In this document: positions 40,786-54,266 of the stretch, in pieces | Position numbering within the stretch: position 1 is the first letter of the stretch | Layout of the letters: each line of letters opens with the position of its first letter | NCBI RefSeq assembly: GCF_034702125.1 | Contig: NC_085857.1 | Span: forward strand, 58,790,067 to 58,854,066 | Direction of reading: 5' to 3' | DNA from: Engraulis encrasicolus | Lineage: Eukaryota > Chordata > Actinopteri > Clupeiformes > Engraulidae | Length of the DNA: 64,000 nt | The notes under the pieces: generated by a model | Database searches by the model: none | The model's input: the letters and a program-made list of their open reading frames with translations, nothing else | Told to the model about the DNA's origin: nothing | Program-made: the position numbers and the translations under genes

Positions 40786-41217
40786 CTGCCTCGTCAGTTG
40801 TTTTCTCTATTACTCCTCTCTACACTTCGATCCGGAATATAACTGTTGTAACAGCTTCAGTATGTCATGTTCTGTATATTTGGATGTTTTATTTTCAGAC
40901 TGACATTGTTTAAACTTGAGGCCTAATAACACCTTGAAACAGTCTGCATGTTTCACTTTATATTAGACATATCAGATCATCACTTCCCATGGATGTAGCC
41001 AAAACATTCATGCATGGTCTCATCTATTTTCATATCTCATATTGCATCACCTGTTGAGGGCAGGCCAATGAATCTACCATAATTCCATTAGTATCACAAT
41101 TTAAACAAGCTTTAAAAATTCTTGACAAAAAACACTTCACTACCACTGCTGCAATATTTTGGAGAAACATCATTTATTAAGTTTAGAGAGTTTTCAAGTC
41201 TCTGTTTAGAGGGGGAG

Positions 41218-41250
<33 letters not shown>

Positions 41251-41711
41251 GGGGGGGGGGTGTACGGGGGACATGAGTGATTTGTTTATTGTTTTTAATC
41301 TGCATTTTCATTTTGTTTTTGACTGCTGCATTATTATTCTATTGTAAATTTTTAATTTTGAATGTCAATGACTACAGATGAAAACTAGCCCAAGCCGGCT
41401 AAATCTGGTGTAATGCATGGAATGGAAACATTTATGTTTTAATTGCACATGGTCCTAATAAACTTGATTGATTGATTGATTAATAAACAAACGTGTTGGT
41501 GTCTAGGTGCAGTTCTGCTTCTCACCACTAGATGGAGCTCTGTGAGAACAGTGTTGTATCTACGGCTTTGAGTTCTCGGTCAGGTTCATCTTGCTTTGTT
41601 TTGATTAACAGGTTTTTTTCTGAGATAAGGCTCATTTTGGCTCACCAGATTACTGCAAGGGCCTACCAGGCCCAGACCCAGGGGCCCAAGAGTCAAGGGG
41701 GGCCCTGGAAG
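40786..41711. other. Non-coding; LINE-tail-like end at 41450
   Basis: (GT)n at 41219-41248 and CCTAATAAACTTGATTGATT followed by further ATTG units at about 41453-41482, a typical LINE 3' tail with tetramer repeats. No gene is seen. Confidence 0.5.
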
Positions 41712-41930
41712 CAGGGCTGGACTGGACATCTGGCATAGCGGGCATTTCCCGGTGGGCCCTGCACCCTCCTGGGCCCCCATTTTTTTATTTTTCACATTAC
41801 TGAAAATAGGGGCCAACGAGGGTGCGGGGCCCACCGCTGAGTCAGTTCTCCGCCACTAATAATAATGAGGGGGGGGGGCCCTTAAATCCAAAAGTGCCCG
41901 GGCCCTATTTATCCCCCCAGTCCAGCCCTG
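41712..41930. mobile_element. 219-bp hAT-like MITE
   Basis: Ends CAGGGCTGGACTGG and its perfect complement CCAGTCCAGCCCTG. The 8-bp target duplication is CCTGGAAG / CCTGGAGG (7 of 8). Confidence 0.88.
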
Positions 41931-42789
41931 CCTGGAGGTCAAGCCTTTAAATTTCCATTCTCATATTGTGTTAAAATCACACTTAATAAGTGTATTTTTT
42001 AAATTGTCTTTGGGGGACAACCCCTCAAACTCTCAACAACATATAGGGTTTGTGTGCATGTGAGAGAACAAATTGATGGACACACACACACACACACACA
42101 CACTCATCTTTGAAGATTAGACGGAGATAATTATGTGTGATGCCAAAACACAGACAATGGATGCTGACAGACAAGCTGAAACCGAAACAATTTAAAACTC
42201 AGTTCCTGGTAACAGCACACCCGGTGTTTTCTGACTACTTACTAATTTTGGTTGCCCATTGTACCAAGATTGTGTCACATCTGATGGCTATTAGCTTAGT
42301 CTGGATCAATTTTGCCATTTTATGTGAAGTTTGCCACTGGAGACTGATATCTGAGGATGCACTAAAACAAACACTATACCACAAGACTTTTTTTTGCAAT
42401 TGGGCCCATATTTATGAATCATTTTATTTGTGGTAAATACAATATACAATCTATCCCTTTCATGAAGCCTGAAGAGTTGATGACATGTATTGTATAAATA
42501 GGTATAAACAGGTTACAGGTGTGTGTAAGGTGATGTATAAACTGGTGTTTCAAGAAAGAGCTGCCTCTCTGACGGTAAATACAAGAATGTCATGTCAAAC
42601 TGTAGGTAGGCCAACTTTGATTTGTGGGTGTGTGAGAGAACAAGTTGATAACAGGCAAACGCACACACACACACACAAAGACAGGGAAGTGTTGGAGAAA
42701 AATATGTGAGATGCAGACAAAAAACCAAAACAATCCCTGCAGACAGGTGTTTTCTGAGAAAGTGTGTGTGCGTGTGTGTATTGGATTAA
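41931..42789. other. Non-coding; part of the duplicated region
   Basis: The piece GAGATAATTATGTGTGATGC at 42123 recurs at about 56129 after the second duplication copy, with surrounding similarity. No gene is seen. Confidence 0.5.
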
Positions 42790-43075
42790 TGACCGGGCCC
42801 AGGGGGCCAGAGGCCCCAAGGGGCCAGGCCAACATGGCCCCTCAGCCACGACCCAAATCGGCCTTCAAAACAGCCTTCACAAAAATAATCTTTCCAAGGT
42901 GCTTCATGTGCCAGCGAATATAGTGTACAATGAACTGGTGTAGTCCCTAGCCCAAGTAAGGTTCGAAGGTGGGGGCCAAAAGGGCCAAGGCCACAAGAGG
43001 CCAGGCCAACATGGCCCCATGGCCACGACTCAAACCGGCCTTCACCTTTGCAATATCCATCTGTCCAATTATTTG
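42790..43075. repeat. GGCC-rich tandem duplication
   Basis: Two ~110-bp copies with GGCCAGGCCAACATGGCCCC (about 42822 and 43000). A third diverged copy is at 46846-46960. Confidence 0.85.
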
Positions 43076-43817
43076 AGTTCATGAGTTGCTACCACTGATC
43101 GTGGTTGCTACAAAAATTACTTGTGTGTAGGCCTACCTACTGTTTGTTGAATTCGGCATTTGAAATTGTGCTTTTAGGCTTTGTCATGATGACTGATGGA
43201 TAGTAGTCTCAGCATAGCATCACATGCATGGCCATGTGACATTAATTTTTCTCATCTCAAATCTGAGGGAGTGAGTCAGATGGGATTTGCCATTCCTTGC
43301 CCTAAAATTGATTAGAATGCTGGAAATTGCATCTAAAATATAAAAAAATTTCTTTGGGTGGAACCCCACACCCCCCTACACAAATTGTCTACCCACCAAT
43401 AGCAGCCCCTGCCAAAAATGTGTTGCTGTTCCTCAGCGTACACACTATGTACGTGTACAGTTCTATAGCATCCAAAACCCTATTGCATGGTGGGGGCTGG
43501 GGTATGACAGTGTCCAATTACCTGCTAGCTGTGAGCACTGTGTGTAGTTTTCGTAGCATGTCTGATTAGCAGATCAAGGAGCGTTTTTTTTTTTCATTTC
43601 TTAATCCGCCCCTGGTGTCAGTGAAGAAAGAAAGAAAGAAAGAAGCAGAATGAAGAGAGTTAATTAAGAAAAACTGGTGTAAGACAGTGAAATAAATTTG
43701 TAATAATGAAACAAATAGAGTTGCAAAAGAAAAAAAAAGACTTGTAGCCTATTTATTAATTATGGTACGGTAGCCCTAATAAAGTATCGTGAATGGATGT
43801 TCCATCATCATTATTAT

Positions 43818-43852
<35 letters not shown>

Positions 43853-45118
43853 TTTTAGCTGACACTTTTTTATCCGAAGCAACAGATATCACAGGCTATT
43901 ACTGTAGTTACAGTCCATGGAGCAATGTGGGTTTGGGTATATTGCTCAAGGGCACTATGGAGATGTAGGGAGTGGTAAGGGCAGAGCATGTTTGAAGACA
44001 AAGACACATTGATATATAGAAATGTTTCCTGAATCTCACCACTGGGGCATTTTCAGTAAATATGACTATATATGGAGAAAGCAAACAGTATGACTTCAGA
44101 AGGTAAAGACCAGTGCATGAGACATTGAGGGAGGGTGGGAGGGGACGATGGGGGAGGTGGGGATTGGGAGACCCAGACAGGAATGGCGGTGCATCCGCTT
44201 GCTGCCACCACAGAGAGAGAGAGGTTTCTGTTGAGCATACACAACCATGTGCCGCACACTCATGCACACACTCAAATGTTCTACTTGCTGATACTGATAC
44301 TTGCAAATACGAGCACATTATTTATTTCATATATCCAACAGTTTTTGTTAGGACCCAATTTCTGCTACATATGTGACACTTGCGACATTTACCCAACCCC
44401 GTCATCCAACTCCACTGAACTTCCTACACTCAAATTTCAATTGTAAAGTTAAACATAAAACTATAATGTTAAAGTGTAGACCTGTATGGGGACTCTTATT
44501 TTGATATATATAATAATAATGATGATAATAATAACAATAACAATAATGATAATAATATAGCTATTATTATTATCATTATTGTTGTTGTGGTTGTTGGTGT
44601 TGTTGTTGTTATTATTGTTTAAAGTGCGGTATCTCCATACACCATGGTCTCAAAGCACTATAAAACAAAAAATGAATGGTAATAATGTAATAATAGTAAA
44701 AGTAATAATAAAAATAATAAAATAAAATAATGAGGAAAATAAAAATGATGGGAAAAAAAAAAAAAAATCATGGTAAATTGAGGTATAATTGAGGTGAGCT
44801 AAATATTATAAAATAGTATCGAATAAAAATGTAACAACAGCAGAAGAAAAGACATAGGAACTAAAACTAAATTATTAACAATCAGACCAATGCATTTTAT
44901 TCCCTGCCATAATAAGATGAAGAGAAGAATGGATTCAGTCTGTATTTGAAGATCCAGAACAGGGCCTGCCTGCCTAATATTCATAAGAATGTGATGTCAA
45001 AGTGTAGACTTGTTTGCTTGCGTGCGAGAGAACACAAAAGACGCGAATGCAAGTTACGAGACACACATACACGCACACGCACACGCACACGCACACGCAC
45101 ACACACACACACACACAC
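42950..45118 (+). repeat. Segmental duplication, copy A (empty-site copy)
   Basis: Matches pieces of 46840-55990 in the same order: the GGCC block, CATTTCTTAATCCGCCCCTG, ATTATGGTACGGTA, the (TAG)n, TTCTGTTGAGCATACACAAC, and AGAACAGGGCCTGCCTGCC. It lacks the two large insertions of copy B. A (TAG)n, AT-rich trinucleotide runs (44505-44620) and a CA tract (45061-45120) lie within it. Confidence 0.87.
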
Positions 45119-45119
45119 A

Positions 45120-46036
45120 CATGGCCGTAGCCACATTTGAGGTTAGTGAGGTCCGGACCTCGCTCATTTCGTCCGAGATTTTTTTTTTTGAACGCCAAAT
45201 ATGCCCAAATGAATCAAACATACAAAACTCAAAACCTCCATGAAACTTGCTTTGCAAATAGCAATTAAAATCCATGGTCTATGGGTTCTTTTTGCCTTTG
45301 TGTTCTGTTTGTGTAAGTAATTAATCAATAGAGAGATAGCAGCCTGCACAGTAATGCACCATCACGAACGTGGCCATTAGCCTAAGCCTGCCCACGCTGT
45401 GCATTTTAAACATATAAAGGGAATTTAAATAAGCAGGGAATTTCGCACACCCTCAGCATCCCATGGTTTGGATAAAAACTCATTGATGCAGATGCCCTTA
45501 CAGATGACAAAAAAGTTTACTCAAAAATAGTTTTTTTTTGCATCACCACAGAGATAGCTACCCCTTTACCTTTGGAGGAAAACAGCTGAAAGTGTAGTTC
45601 TCATTTGAAGAAGAAAATGTGAATGGCTGAGCAACTTGCCATCTGAGGATGCAGCATATTGTGCAACTTGCCTCTCTGATGTGTTTAAGTAAAATGGTCA
45701 AATGTAAGCTTCCTTACAAAGGGCTTTACTGACTGGAAGAATGCTGTTTATGATAAAAGAGGAATGATACCAAAGCATAGCCACTCAAAGGGAAAAGGCT
45801 GAGTTGGCTGAAAACATAACATATTTATTATAGGCCTACATGTTATGTACATGTTTACTATTTCACATTAGGCCTATATAGGCCTATAGCCTATAGAAGG
45901 GGCCTATATTTTATTATTATTTTCATAATTTAATTTTTTCTTATTTTTTATTTTTTTAAATTAATTTTTAATACATATTTTGAAAAATTTCGCGCATCAT
46001 GGACCTCGCCTACTTCACATGGCTGGCTACGGCCAT
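45120..46036. mobile_element. ~920-bp TIR element
   Basis: The left end ATGGCCGTAGCCA with GTGAGGTCCGGACCTCGC is inverted, imperfectly, at the right end (GGACCTCGCC ... TGGCTACGGCCAT). CA microsatellites flank both ends. There is no ORF. Confidence 0.65.
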
Positions 46037-46845
46037 GCACACACGCACTCACACACACACGCATTCACACACACACGCACCCCCCCCCCCACACACACAC
46101 ACACAACCAACAAACACACACACACACACAAGGTGGTTAGGGTTAAGGTTAGGGACAATGTTGGAGGAAGGGAGAGATGGCATGAAGCTGACACAACGAC
46201 AGAGCTCCCCTCCCGGAATGCATGCTGCTCGGGTGGTCTTTCTCTCTCACTCACTCTGTCTCGCCCTTTCTCTCACCCTCTCTCGACGACAGCGTGCGTT
46301 GCCCAACCACGAAAAACGAGGCTATATCGTAGTGGCACCACGAAGCATACAGTTGATTTTCCATAAAGGTGGATTACCTGTGGTTATGGAGGTGGACTTA
46401 ACATAAGAGGTTTGCACTCAGGTTCGTATCCCACTCTTACTCCTCTCTGCATCTCGATCCATGGCTGAGGTGTCCTAACCCTGCCACTTGCCTTAGCACA
46501 GCTGACTTCAGTTACAGTGGACACAATCAGTTAATGCTCTGCTGGTTAGATGGACCAAATGTGTGTAGGATTTTCTTTTTAGGTAGTTAGGCCTTTTCAG
46601 TAACAACACAGTTTATTAGGTACAGTGGATATAACTCAACAGCTTCAATATGTAATATCATATTGTGTTGCAATATCATATTGGCTGAGTAAACTGGTGG
46701 CGGAACCCGCCCACACCCGAAACGACTCCATCTTTGAAGCTGAAAAATGTGTTCAATTTTAGCTGAATTCACTAGCCTAGTATTTCCCATTGAAATGACT
46801 GGAGGCGGGACTTATTCACTCTCTCCAGTTCTTATACTACCTCCA
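46037..46845. repeat. (CA)n tract and unassigned spacer
   Basis: CA-rich to about 46131, then a non-coding stretch up to the GGCC-rich block that opens duplication copy B. ORFs here show no domain. Confidence 0.6.
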
Positions 46846-47101
46846 TGGGGGGCCCAGAGGGGCCAAAAGGGCCAAGGCCCCAAGAAGCCATGCCAACTTG
46901 CATAACTTGCATAACTTGGCCCCCATGGCCACGACCAAAAAAGGCCTTCAAAACCACCTTCGCAGTAATTATCTATCCAATTATTTGAGTTCATGAGTTA
47001 CTACCATTGATTGTGGTTGTGTTTGTTGAATTCGGCATGGAGTGTAAGAGGGGAAAAGACAATGTCTGGCCCAGGTGGCCATCATTTCTTAATCCGCCCC
47101 T

Positions 47102-47264
<163 letters not shown>

Positions 47265-47660
47265 AGAGACTCAATTAAGAAAAAATGGTGATAAGACAGT
47301 GAAATCAATTCATAATAATGATACAGTTGTAAAAGAAAGAAAGATATGTAGCCTATTTATTAATTATGGTACGGTATCCCTAATAAAGTATAGTTGTTGT
47401 AAACCCCTCAGGAGAAGAACCAGGAAGCAGGTGGGTCTAATTGGTGGGTTTTATTTACCACAGCGATCTTCGACAAACGTGGAAATCAAAAAGGTAAATG
47501 AAACAAAGGTAAGTATAAACTTCAAAACATTAACGGATGTGCTCTCTTTCACTGGAGGAAAACAAAGGGGTCTTGTCACAAACGAGACCAGACAAGAACT
47601 GAAACAAAAGGCAGAACTTAAAAAGCATCTCAAATGAGGCAATGAAGAACAGGTGGACAG

Positions 47661-47729
47661 TGAGTTTAGTTTAGTTTAGTTTAGTTTAGTTTAGTTTAGT
47701 TTAGTTTAGTTTAGTTTAGTTTAGTTTAG

Positions 47730-47758
<29 letters not shown>
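47661..47758. repeat. (TTTAG)n pentamer array, LINE tail
   Basis: About 19 perfect units at the 3' end of the minus-strand LINE that follows, so it is likely its replication tail. Confidence 0.93.
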
Positions 47759-47759
<1 letters not shown>

Positions 47760-47760
<1 letters not shown>

Positions 47761-48725
47761 TGATAGGGACAGATACATAACATGTAGGTTGCATAACAAC
47801 CAAACAGCAAGCATCATAGCATTTATAGTCAAAAAAGCTAATTTCCAATGCTCGTCCCTAGAAGGGCTTTTAAAACAATACAATAGCAGCAATAACAATA
47901 AAAACAGTATTATCATAAGAACAGCCTATACACTCATTCAGTCCAATCATTCATTTTTGAAACTTTCAATCATACTTAAAATTGGTGTAGGCCTATATTC
48001 TTCCATCCATCTCATGCATTCACTAAACATCATAGTCACATTTCCTACCAATCCTACATCTGTCCTGTACTTACTGTTATGTATTCTTACACATTATCAC
48101 CCACACAATACACACACACACGCACACACAAACACAAAATCACCCCCCCACACACACACACTCACACACACCATATCAATTGCCCCCACCCCTCACTCTC
48201 ACACACACATGCAGCCCCCCCCCACCCAAGAATCTGCAATCTCTACCCAATAAGCACACTGATACATGACTACATACCTGGTTGCTTTTTAGGAACTCCT
48301 TCAGCTGAGTTTTAAACTGCTCATGATTATGAATAGCCTTGATATCAGATGGCAAGCTATTCCATTGATTAGTTCCTTTAATCAGGAATGAAGACTGGCC
48401 AAAGACAGTTTTGCGGTGTGGTACCCTACAGTTGCCCAAGACAGCATTCCTGGTGGACCTCCCAGCAACCTGTATTGGTTGGATGTTATCACAAAGCAAC
48501 TGAGGGGCTTTACCATGTAGACACTTATGAACTAGGATGACATTAGATAAGGCTATGTAGTTATGAAAGCTTAGCATGTTCAGGTCCCGCTGGACGTTAC
48601 AGTGATGTGTTCTTATGGACCGCTTACCTAGGATTTTTAATGCTCGATTGTACAGTCTCTCCAGAGGTTTAACTGCTGAGAGACTTGCCTGTGACCATGC
48701 TGTAGTACAATATCCTATGTAGGAG
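47760..48725 (-). pseudogene. LINE RT C-terminal end and 3' UTR, minus strand
   Basis: On the minus strand: YIGYCTTAWSQASLS, RLYNRALKILGKRSIRTHH, SFHNYIALSNVILVHKCLHG, GNCRVPHRKTVFGQSS, GTNQWNSLPSDIKAI and the end LKEFLKSNQ. This is the post-RT domain of a fish LINE. The coding part spans about 48270-48725, and the upstream catalytic RT is absent. The 3' UTR runs to the TTTAG tail. A related last piece is at 58432. Confidence 0.87.
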
Positions 48726-48952
48726 AGCAGGGGCGGAGTGGCCCACCTTTTCCCACCGGGAGAATTTTCCCCTTGGCGGCCCTCTTTAAAAAAACAAACA
48801 AAAAAAACAAAAAAACAAAGCGAACAACATGGTTTCCTAACCAAAAAGACAAAAGCCACGAAATCTGCAGTCGTACTACATGTGAACATTAGTGTTGTCA
48901 AAATATCAACCTGAATTGGAGAATTTAGCCTACACCTTGATGAAATGCACAG

Positions 48953-49384
48953 CCAGTGGTGTAGTCTACGTAAAACGCAGGTATACGCACCCATTTCAAA
49001 ATTTCAGGGATTACAGTATACCCACTTAAAATTGATTGATCCATTATTTACAATAGCACAAATATATACAGTACACATCAAAAAATGCTCAAATATACAG
49101 TATATCCATGAATGAAGAGAAGACACCGGAGCAGCTCAGATGGGATGCATGGGTCCATGGACTCTGATGAAGATGGCTTGCCATCGAAACGTTAGTCCCT
49201 AACATGTTGTGCACTTGAATTAAAAAGAAAAAGCATCCCATCTGAGCTGCTCCGGTGTCTTCTCTTCATTCAAGATTACCTGCCTCCCTCCCGTTGATGC
49301 ACCAGATGTAAAAACAGAAGCGCGTGGAACCCCTTTTTTGTTGACTACAGTATATCCACTTCAAAAAGTAGACTACACCACTGG
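48953..49384. mobile_element. 432-bp TIR element hosting a palindrome
   Basis: Perfect 17-bp inverted ends CCAGTGGTGTAGTCTAC (48953-48969 and 49368-49384). A second insertion, the 49110-49271 palindrome, sits in its middle. No clear target duplication. Confidence 0.82.
49110..49271 (+). ncRNA. Perfect 39-bp palindrome enclosing a hammerhead-like core
   Basis: Arms 49110-49148 and 49233-49271 are exact complements. Inside are CTGATGA at 49164-49170, a GATGG-CTTG-CCATC stem and an intact GAAAC at 49186-49190, then GTTAG-TCC-CTAAC as possible stem III. Both conserved hammerhead boxes are intact. The cleavage-site triplet is uncertain, because the base after the expected U is G. It may derive from a Penelope-like element terminus. 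Confidence 0.6.
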
Positions 49385-50990
49385 AGCCATCATCACAGTC
49401 CAAAGCATTCATAGGCCTACTAGGTTAGGCTACATCACGCTACTGTTCCATGCAAATGTGCACTCCACTGTCATTTTGACAGTTTGAAATTGAAATATCG
49501 TTTAAGGAAGACAGGATGAGCATGGGCACAAAGTTTTGAGTGTGGGGATTTTTAGAAGAGTAGGCTTACAAAATATAGTAAAGTAGCCTAAGCTTATAGC
49601 TTACAAAAAGTCTGTCTACATTGTGCAATAAACCCACCATGCAGCAAATAAGCCAAACCTAGCTACTTCAAAGCACAACCATAAGTCAACAAAATGTATA
49701 ACCAAACGGTGTAGGCCTACCTTAAAACGCTGTCTTCGTCGCAGCAAATGTCTTTATTTCTTGCAATCGCTCACTTTAATCCACAGCTTAGCCTACACAC
49801 CCAGCACTGGTGACATCAGAATCTTGTGTGGTAATTATTTTGTTCCATTTCTTCAGACATAGGCTACATCCTAAATGTACCACATATAAATATATGTATG
49901 ATAATAATATTATTTCGACTATAAGGAGATATACTGGTAGTTCTAACAAATCAAAACAAAACCCATTGCTTCTTTTAGGTGCAGTTCTCTTCCTTACCAC
50001 TTGGTGGAGTCTGTTCGTAACCCAATTCAATAACCACAGAGCAAGTGAATCTGGACTGGAAAGACTGTAAACTGTAACAGTCGTGTGGAAATCGGAAAAT
50101 AAATCATAATTTATCAATATTTCCATCCTTTGGTAACCAATCTACATATCACAGGTTATTTAAATACTGAAAACGAAACTGTGTTACTAAGATCTTGTAA
50201 ACTTCCGCGATCTACGGTGTATGAAAATTATCAGTAGAGAAGGGGTGTGGCCAATTTACTGCTTGACACCGTCAGTGAGGTATTGCCGTCTGGTATACGG
50301 TATAAATACTGGCTAGTCAGCAAAGGTAAATTACATGGAAGTGGTAATTGGAAAGTCTGTGCATTTAAGTACAATCTCACAACTTCAGGGCTGGATAAGT
50401 TCGCAGGGCCTCTGCAATATTACATTTCATGGCCGCGGCCCACCGGGACAAGTCCCCGATCTCCCGACGGCCACTCCGCGCCTGTGGGAGAGTATCATCG
50501 AGTGGAGGTATATTTTAGCTGCGTCATATGACAAACAGTCTCTAATTAATCTGTAAGTGTTTGAATTGAGTGTGTTTTAATATGCGACCTTGCCTCCTCC
50601 ACTTGCCTCCTCCACTTGCTTCTCGTCATGATGACATCACTGACAACAGCATTATATTTCAATATCTTGCAAAAGGTCAATTGTAAAGTCTTTTTCTCAT
50701 TTGCAATTGGGATGGTGAATGAAAAACAGTCCCTCAAAAGTTGTTGTGCCGAGGCTGACAGCTGGGAAACTTTATCGTTTTCACCACGGATGAGGGGCCA
50801 GGAGGAGGGTGGAGGAGACAAGCACAAGTGGAGGAGGCAAGGTCACATATTGGGATGCACACAGCTGAGGATGGTGATCAGGTGATTAGGAGCAATCCGT
50901 TCATTAAAAGGCTGTTGAAGTGGACCTGATTGGTGCTTGTTGAGTGGAATTGGAGTCTGTGAGTGGAAGTGGAGTCTCTTAAGCCGTGAC
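49385..50990. other. Non-coding remainder of the LTR-like insertion
   Basis: CAGGGCTGGATAAG (about 50386) and GGCCCACCGGGACAAGTCC (about 50437) look like hAT-type ends. The 94- and 73-codon ORFs here match nothing I recognise. Confidence 0.4.
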
Positions 50991-51038
50991 AATAGTGAAT
51001 GGATGTTTCATCATTATTATTATTATCATGAAATAGTA

Positions 51039-51370
<332 letters not shown>

Positions 51371-51397
51371 TCTCCTCACACACATACACACACCCAC

Positions 51398-51435
<38 letters not shown>

Positions 51436-51721
51436 GTTTCTGTTGAGCATACACAACCATGTGCCGCACACTCATGCACACACTCAAATGTTCTACTTGC
51501 TGATACTGATACTTGCAAATACGAGCACATTATTTATTTCATATAGCCAACAGTTTTTGTTAGGACCCAATTTCTGCTACATATGTGACACTTGCGACAT
51601 TTACCCAACCCCGTCATCCAACTCCACTGAACTTCCTTTACACTCAAATTTCAATTATAAAGTTAAACATAAAACTATAATGTTAAGGTGTAGACCTGTA
51701 TGGGGACTCTTATTTTGGTAT

Positions 51722-51737
51722 ATATAATAATGATAAT

Positions 51738-51771
<34 letters not shown>

Positions 51772-51800
51772 GCTATTATTATTATTATCATTATTATTAT
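51722..51800. repeat. (TAA)n/(TTA)n AT-rich microsatellite
   Basis: AATAAT units and their complement form a potential hairpin, also present in copy A at 44505-44620. Confidence 0.9.
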
Positions 51801-52668
51801 TGTTATTGTTTTTTTTTAAAGACTAAATGATTAAAAATCAGACCAATACATTTATTTCCCTGCCATAATAAAATGAAAACAACACTAGTTGGGAAAGTTA
51901 CTCACACTGTAATGTACTACTTATTACATGTTACTGTCATTTAAAAGTAATGCCTTACATTACAACATTACGTTTTTTTAAAAGTAAAGCATTACACTAC
52001 TTTTGCATTACTTTTAGTTAATCTAGCCAAAATGACTGGAAATAAGGATTTGGCAATCTACAGTGCAAATCTATGAGGTGGCATGGCTTTCACCTGCCAT
52101 GCACAAGTCGTTTTGGAAGCCTGCAGACTGAAAACCAACATTTTCAAGACTTGCGTCTTACCCACATACAATAAGGCCTAAGAAAATTTAAAGTTTGGTT
52201 CCGGTTGGTTGTCAGGTTTGGCCATCGTCCGGTTGGATTTTTTTTTCACTTCCAATTTTTTGGTTTGGGCTTCAAGTACAGTGTGCATTTAACTTAAATG
52301 TTCTTGGCGTCCTTATTTTCAATGGAGTCAAAGTAGTGGGCATATACCCGTCTTGAAAACGAGCAAGCTGGATCTTCTGGATCGGTCATCCTTTGTCAGC
52401 CTGCCATTTCGAGAGACGAAGCGTGAAAGAGGAAGCAATGTTCTGCGTGAAACTTTAAAATCTCTGCACGGACGTAGGCTATCCTAGGCAATAGCTGATC
52501 TCGCGGTGGTAACAAAATACCCACAGAAAATTTAGGTGAAAAAAATGCGCTGTAATGTCGGAAGGCAGTTTTTTGTCACCATCGGAGAATACGTCTCCAA
52601 CAAGTATGATGTGCCTTTTGGAGTTGCTCAGGGTAGTTGCTTGGGCCCTCTCCTCTTCTCTCTCTATA

Positions 52669-54266
52669 CAGTGAGGAGAATAAGTATTTGATCGCTTGCT
52701 GATTTTGTTGGTTTGCCCACTGATAAAGACATGATCAGTCTTTAATGTTCATGATAATATGTATTCAAATATGGAGAGACAGAATATAAAAAAGAAAATC
52801 CAGAAATCAACTCTAAAGAATATATATTAATTGATTTATATTTAATTGAGGGAAATAAGTATTTGATCCCCCGCCAACCATTAAGAGTTCTGATCCCGCA
52901 GATCAAATGGCACTTCCAGTCAACTTGTTATCTGAATTGAACACACCTGTTAATAGTAACCTGCACAAAAGACACATTGAATCTGCAGAATCACTCCATA
53001 GAATCAGTCAATCAATCAAACTAAACTCACCAACATGGGACAGACCAAAAAACTGTCAAAGGATGTGAGGGACAAGATTTTAGAACTCAACAAGGCTGAA
53101 ATGGGCTCCTGGATATTAAGGAGCAAACTGTTGGTGCATTTCTTCCCAATTTTAGGACATAAAAAATGATCATCAATCATCAATCTTAGGCCTGTCTGTG
53201 GTTCCATACAAGATTTGACCTTGCGGGAATTTAATAACCAGAAAAAAAAGAGAAAAAACCCCTTAAAACTGTATGGGAGGAGCTGGGAAATGATCTCAAG
53301 GCAGCTGGGACCTCAATCACTAAGAAAACTATTGGAAACACTTGATACCACAGCGGATTAAAATCCTGCAGTGCATGTACGGTACCCCTGCTTCAGAAGG
53401 AACCTGTTCAGGCTCACCTGAGGTTTGCCAATGAACATCAAACTGGATTAGGATATGATTGGGAGGTGCTGGAATCAGATGACACCAAAATCAAACTGTT
53501 TGGCATTAACACAACTTGATGTGTTTGGAGGAAGAGAAATGCTGCCTATGATCCCAAGAACAACACATTCTACAACATCATACATGAAAGTGGTAACATT
53601 ATGTTTTGAGGTTGTTTGTCTGGCCAAGACACAGGACAACTTCACATCGTCAAGAAATGGATGGAAGGAGACATGTAAATGTACAATGCTGCATGCCAAC
53701 CTCTTTCCCACCACCACTAGACTGAAGGTGGGTCATGGATTGGCCTCCCAATATGATAATAATCCATAACATACAGTCCAAGCAACGAAGGAGTAGCTCA
53801 AGCAGAAGCACATTAAGGTCATGAAGTGGCCTAGACAGTTTCCAAACATTAACCCTATAATAATCCTGTGAAGGGAACAGAAGCTCCCATTTGCCAAGCT
53901 ACAGTCATACAACTTAAATGATTTAGAGATGATCTGCAAAGAAAAGTGGACAAAAATCCTTTCTAATATATCCACAAACATTGTCATTAACTGAAAGAAA
54001 CATCTGACCTCTGCATGAGAAAACAAAGGCTTTGCCACCAAGTATTTTGTCTTCTTTCACTACAGGGGTCAAATACTTATTTTCCTCAATGGAATACAAA
54101 TCAATTAAAATATATTCTTCAAAGTTATTTTCTGGGTTTTCCTTTTGATATTCTGTCTCTCCATATTGGAATACATTTTATCATTAATATTATAGAATGA
54201 TAATGTCTTTATTAGTGGGCAAACCAACAAAATCAGCAAGGGATCAAATACTTATTCTCCTCACTG
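52669..54266 (+). mobile_element. 1598-bp Tc1-like transposon inside the LINE
   Basis: Ends CAGTGAGGAGAATAAGTATT and its complement are bounded by the TA target duplication (52667-52668, 54267-54268). TIRs extend over more than 100 bp (AAATCAGCAAG, GTTGGTTTGCCCACT). Excising it rejoins the LINE frame as FSLY-MLPLG. Confidence 0.95.
53035..54015 (+). pseudogene. Tc1 transposase, degenerate
   Basis: Starts MGQTKKLSKDVRDKILELNK, the helix-turn-helix start of Tc1 transposases. Later pieces are DVFGGREMLPMIPRTTHSTT (in place of W-x-D-E-x-x-like and NP-K regions) and QYDNNP, corresponding to the catalytic QHDNDP motif. Many stops and frameshifts interrupt it, so it is inactive. Confidence 0.87.

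Larger units (their letters stand above)
47395..50991 (-). mobile_element. Large insertion with LTR-like ends (probable solo LTR, disrupted)
   Basis: TGTTGTAAACCCC on the left and GCCGTGACA on the right, with a 5-bp duplication ATAGT (47390-47394, 50992-50996). The empty site in copy A reads ATCGT (43786-43790). Read on the minus strand the ends are TGTCACGG ... TTTACAACA, as in an LTR. A LINE, a TIR element and other DNA lie inside. No gag or pol domain was seen. Confidence 0.6.

Noticed and set aside
50247..50531. 94-codon ORF as a host gene
   Set aside because: No recognisable domain, inside an LTR-like insertion, overlapping hAT-like end sequences.
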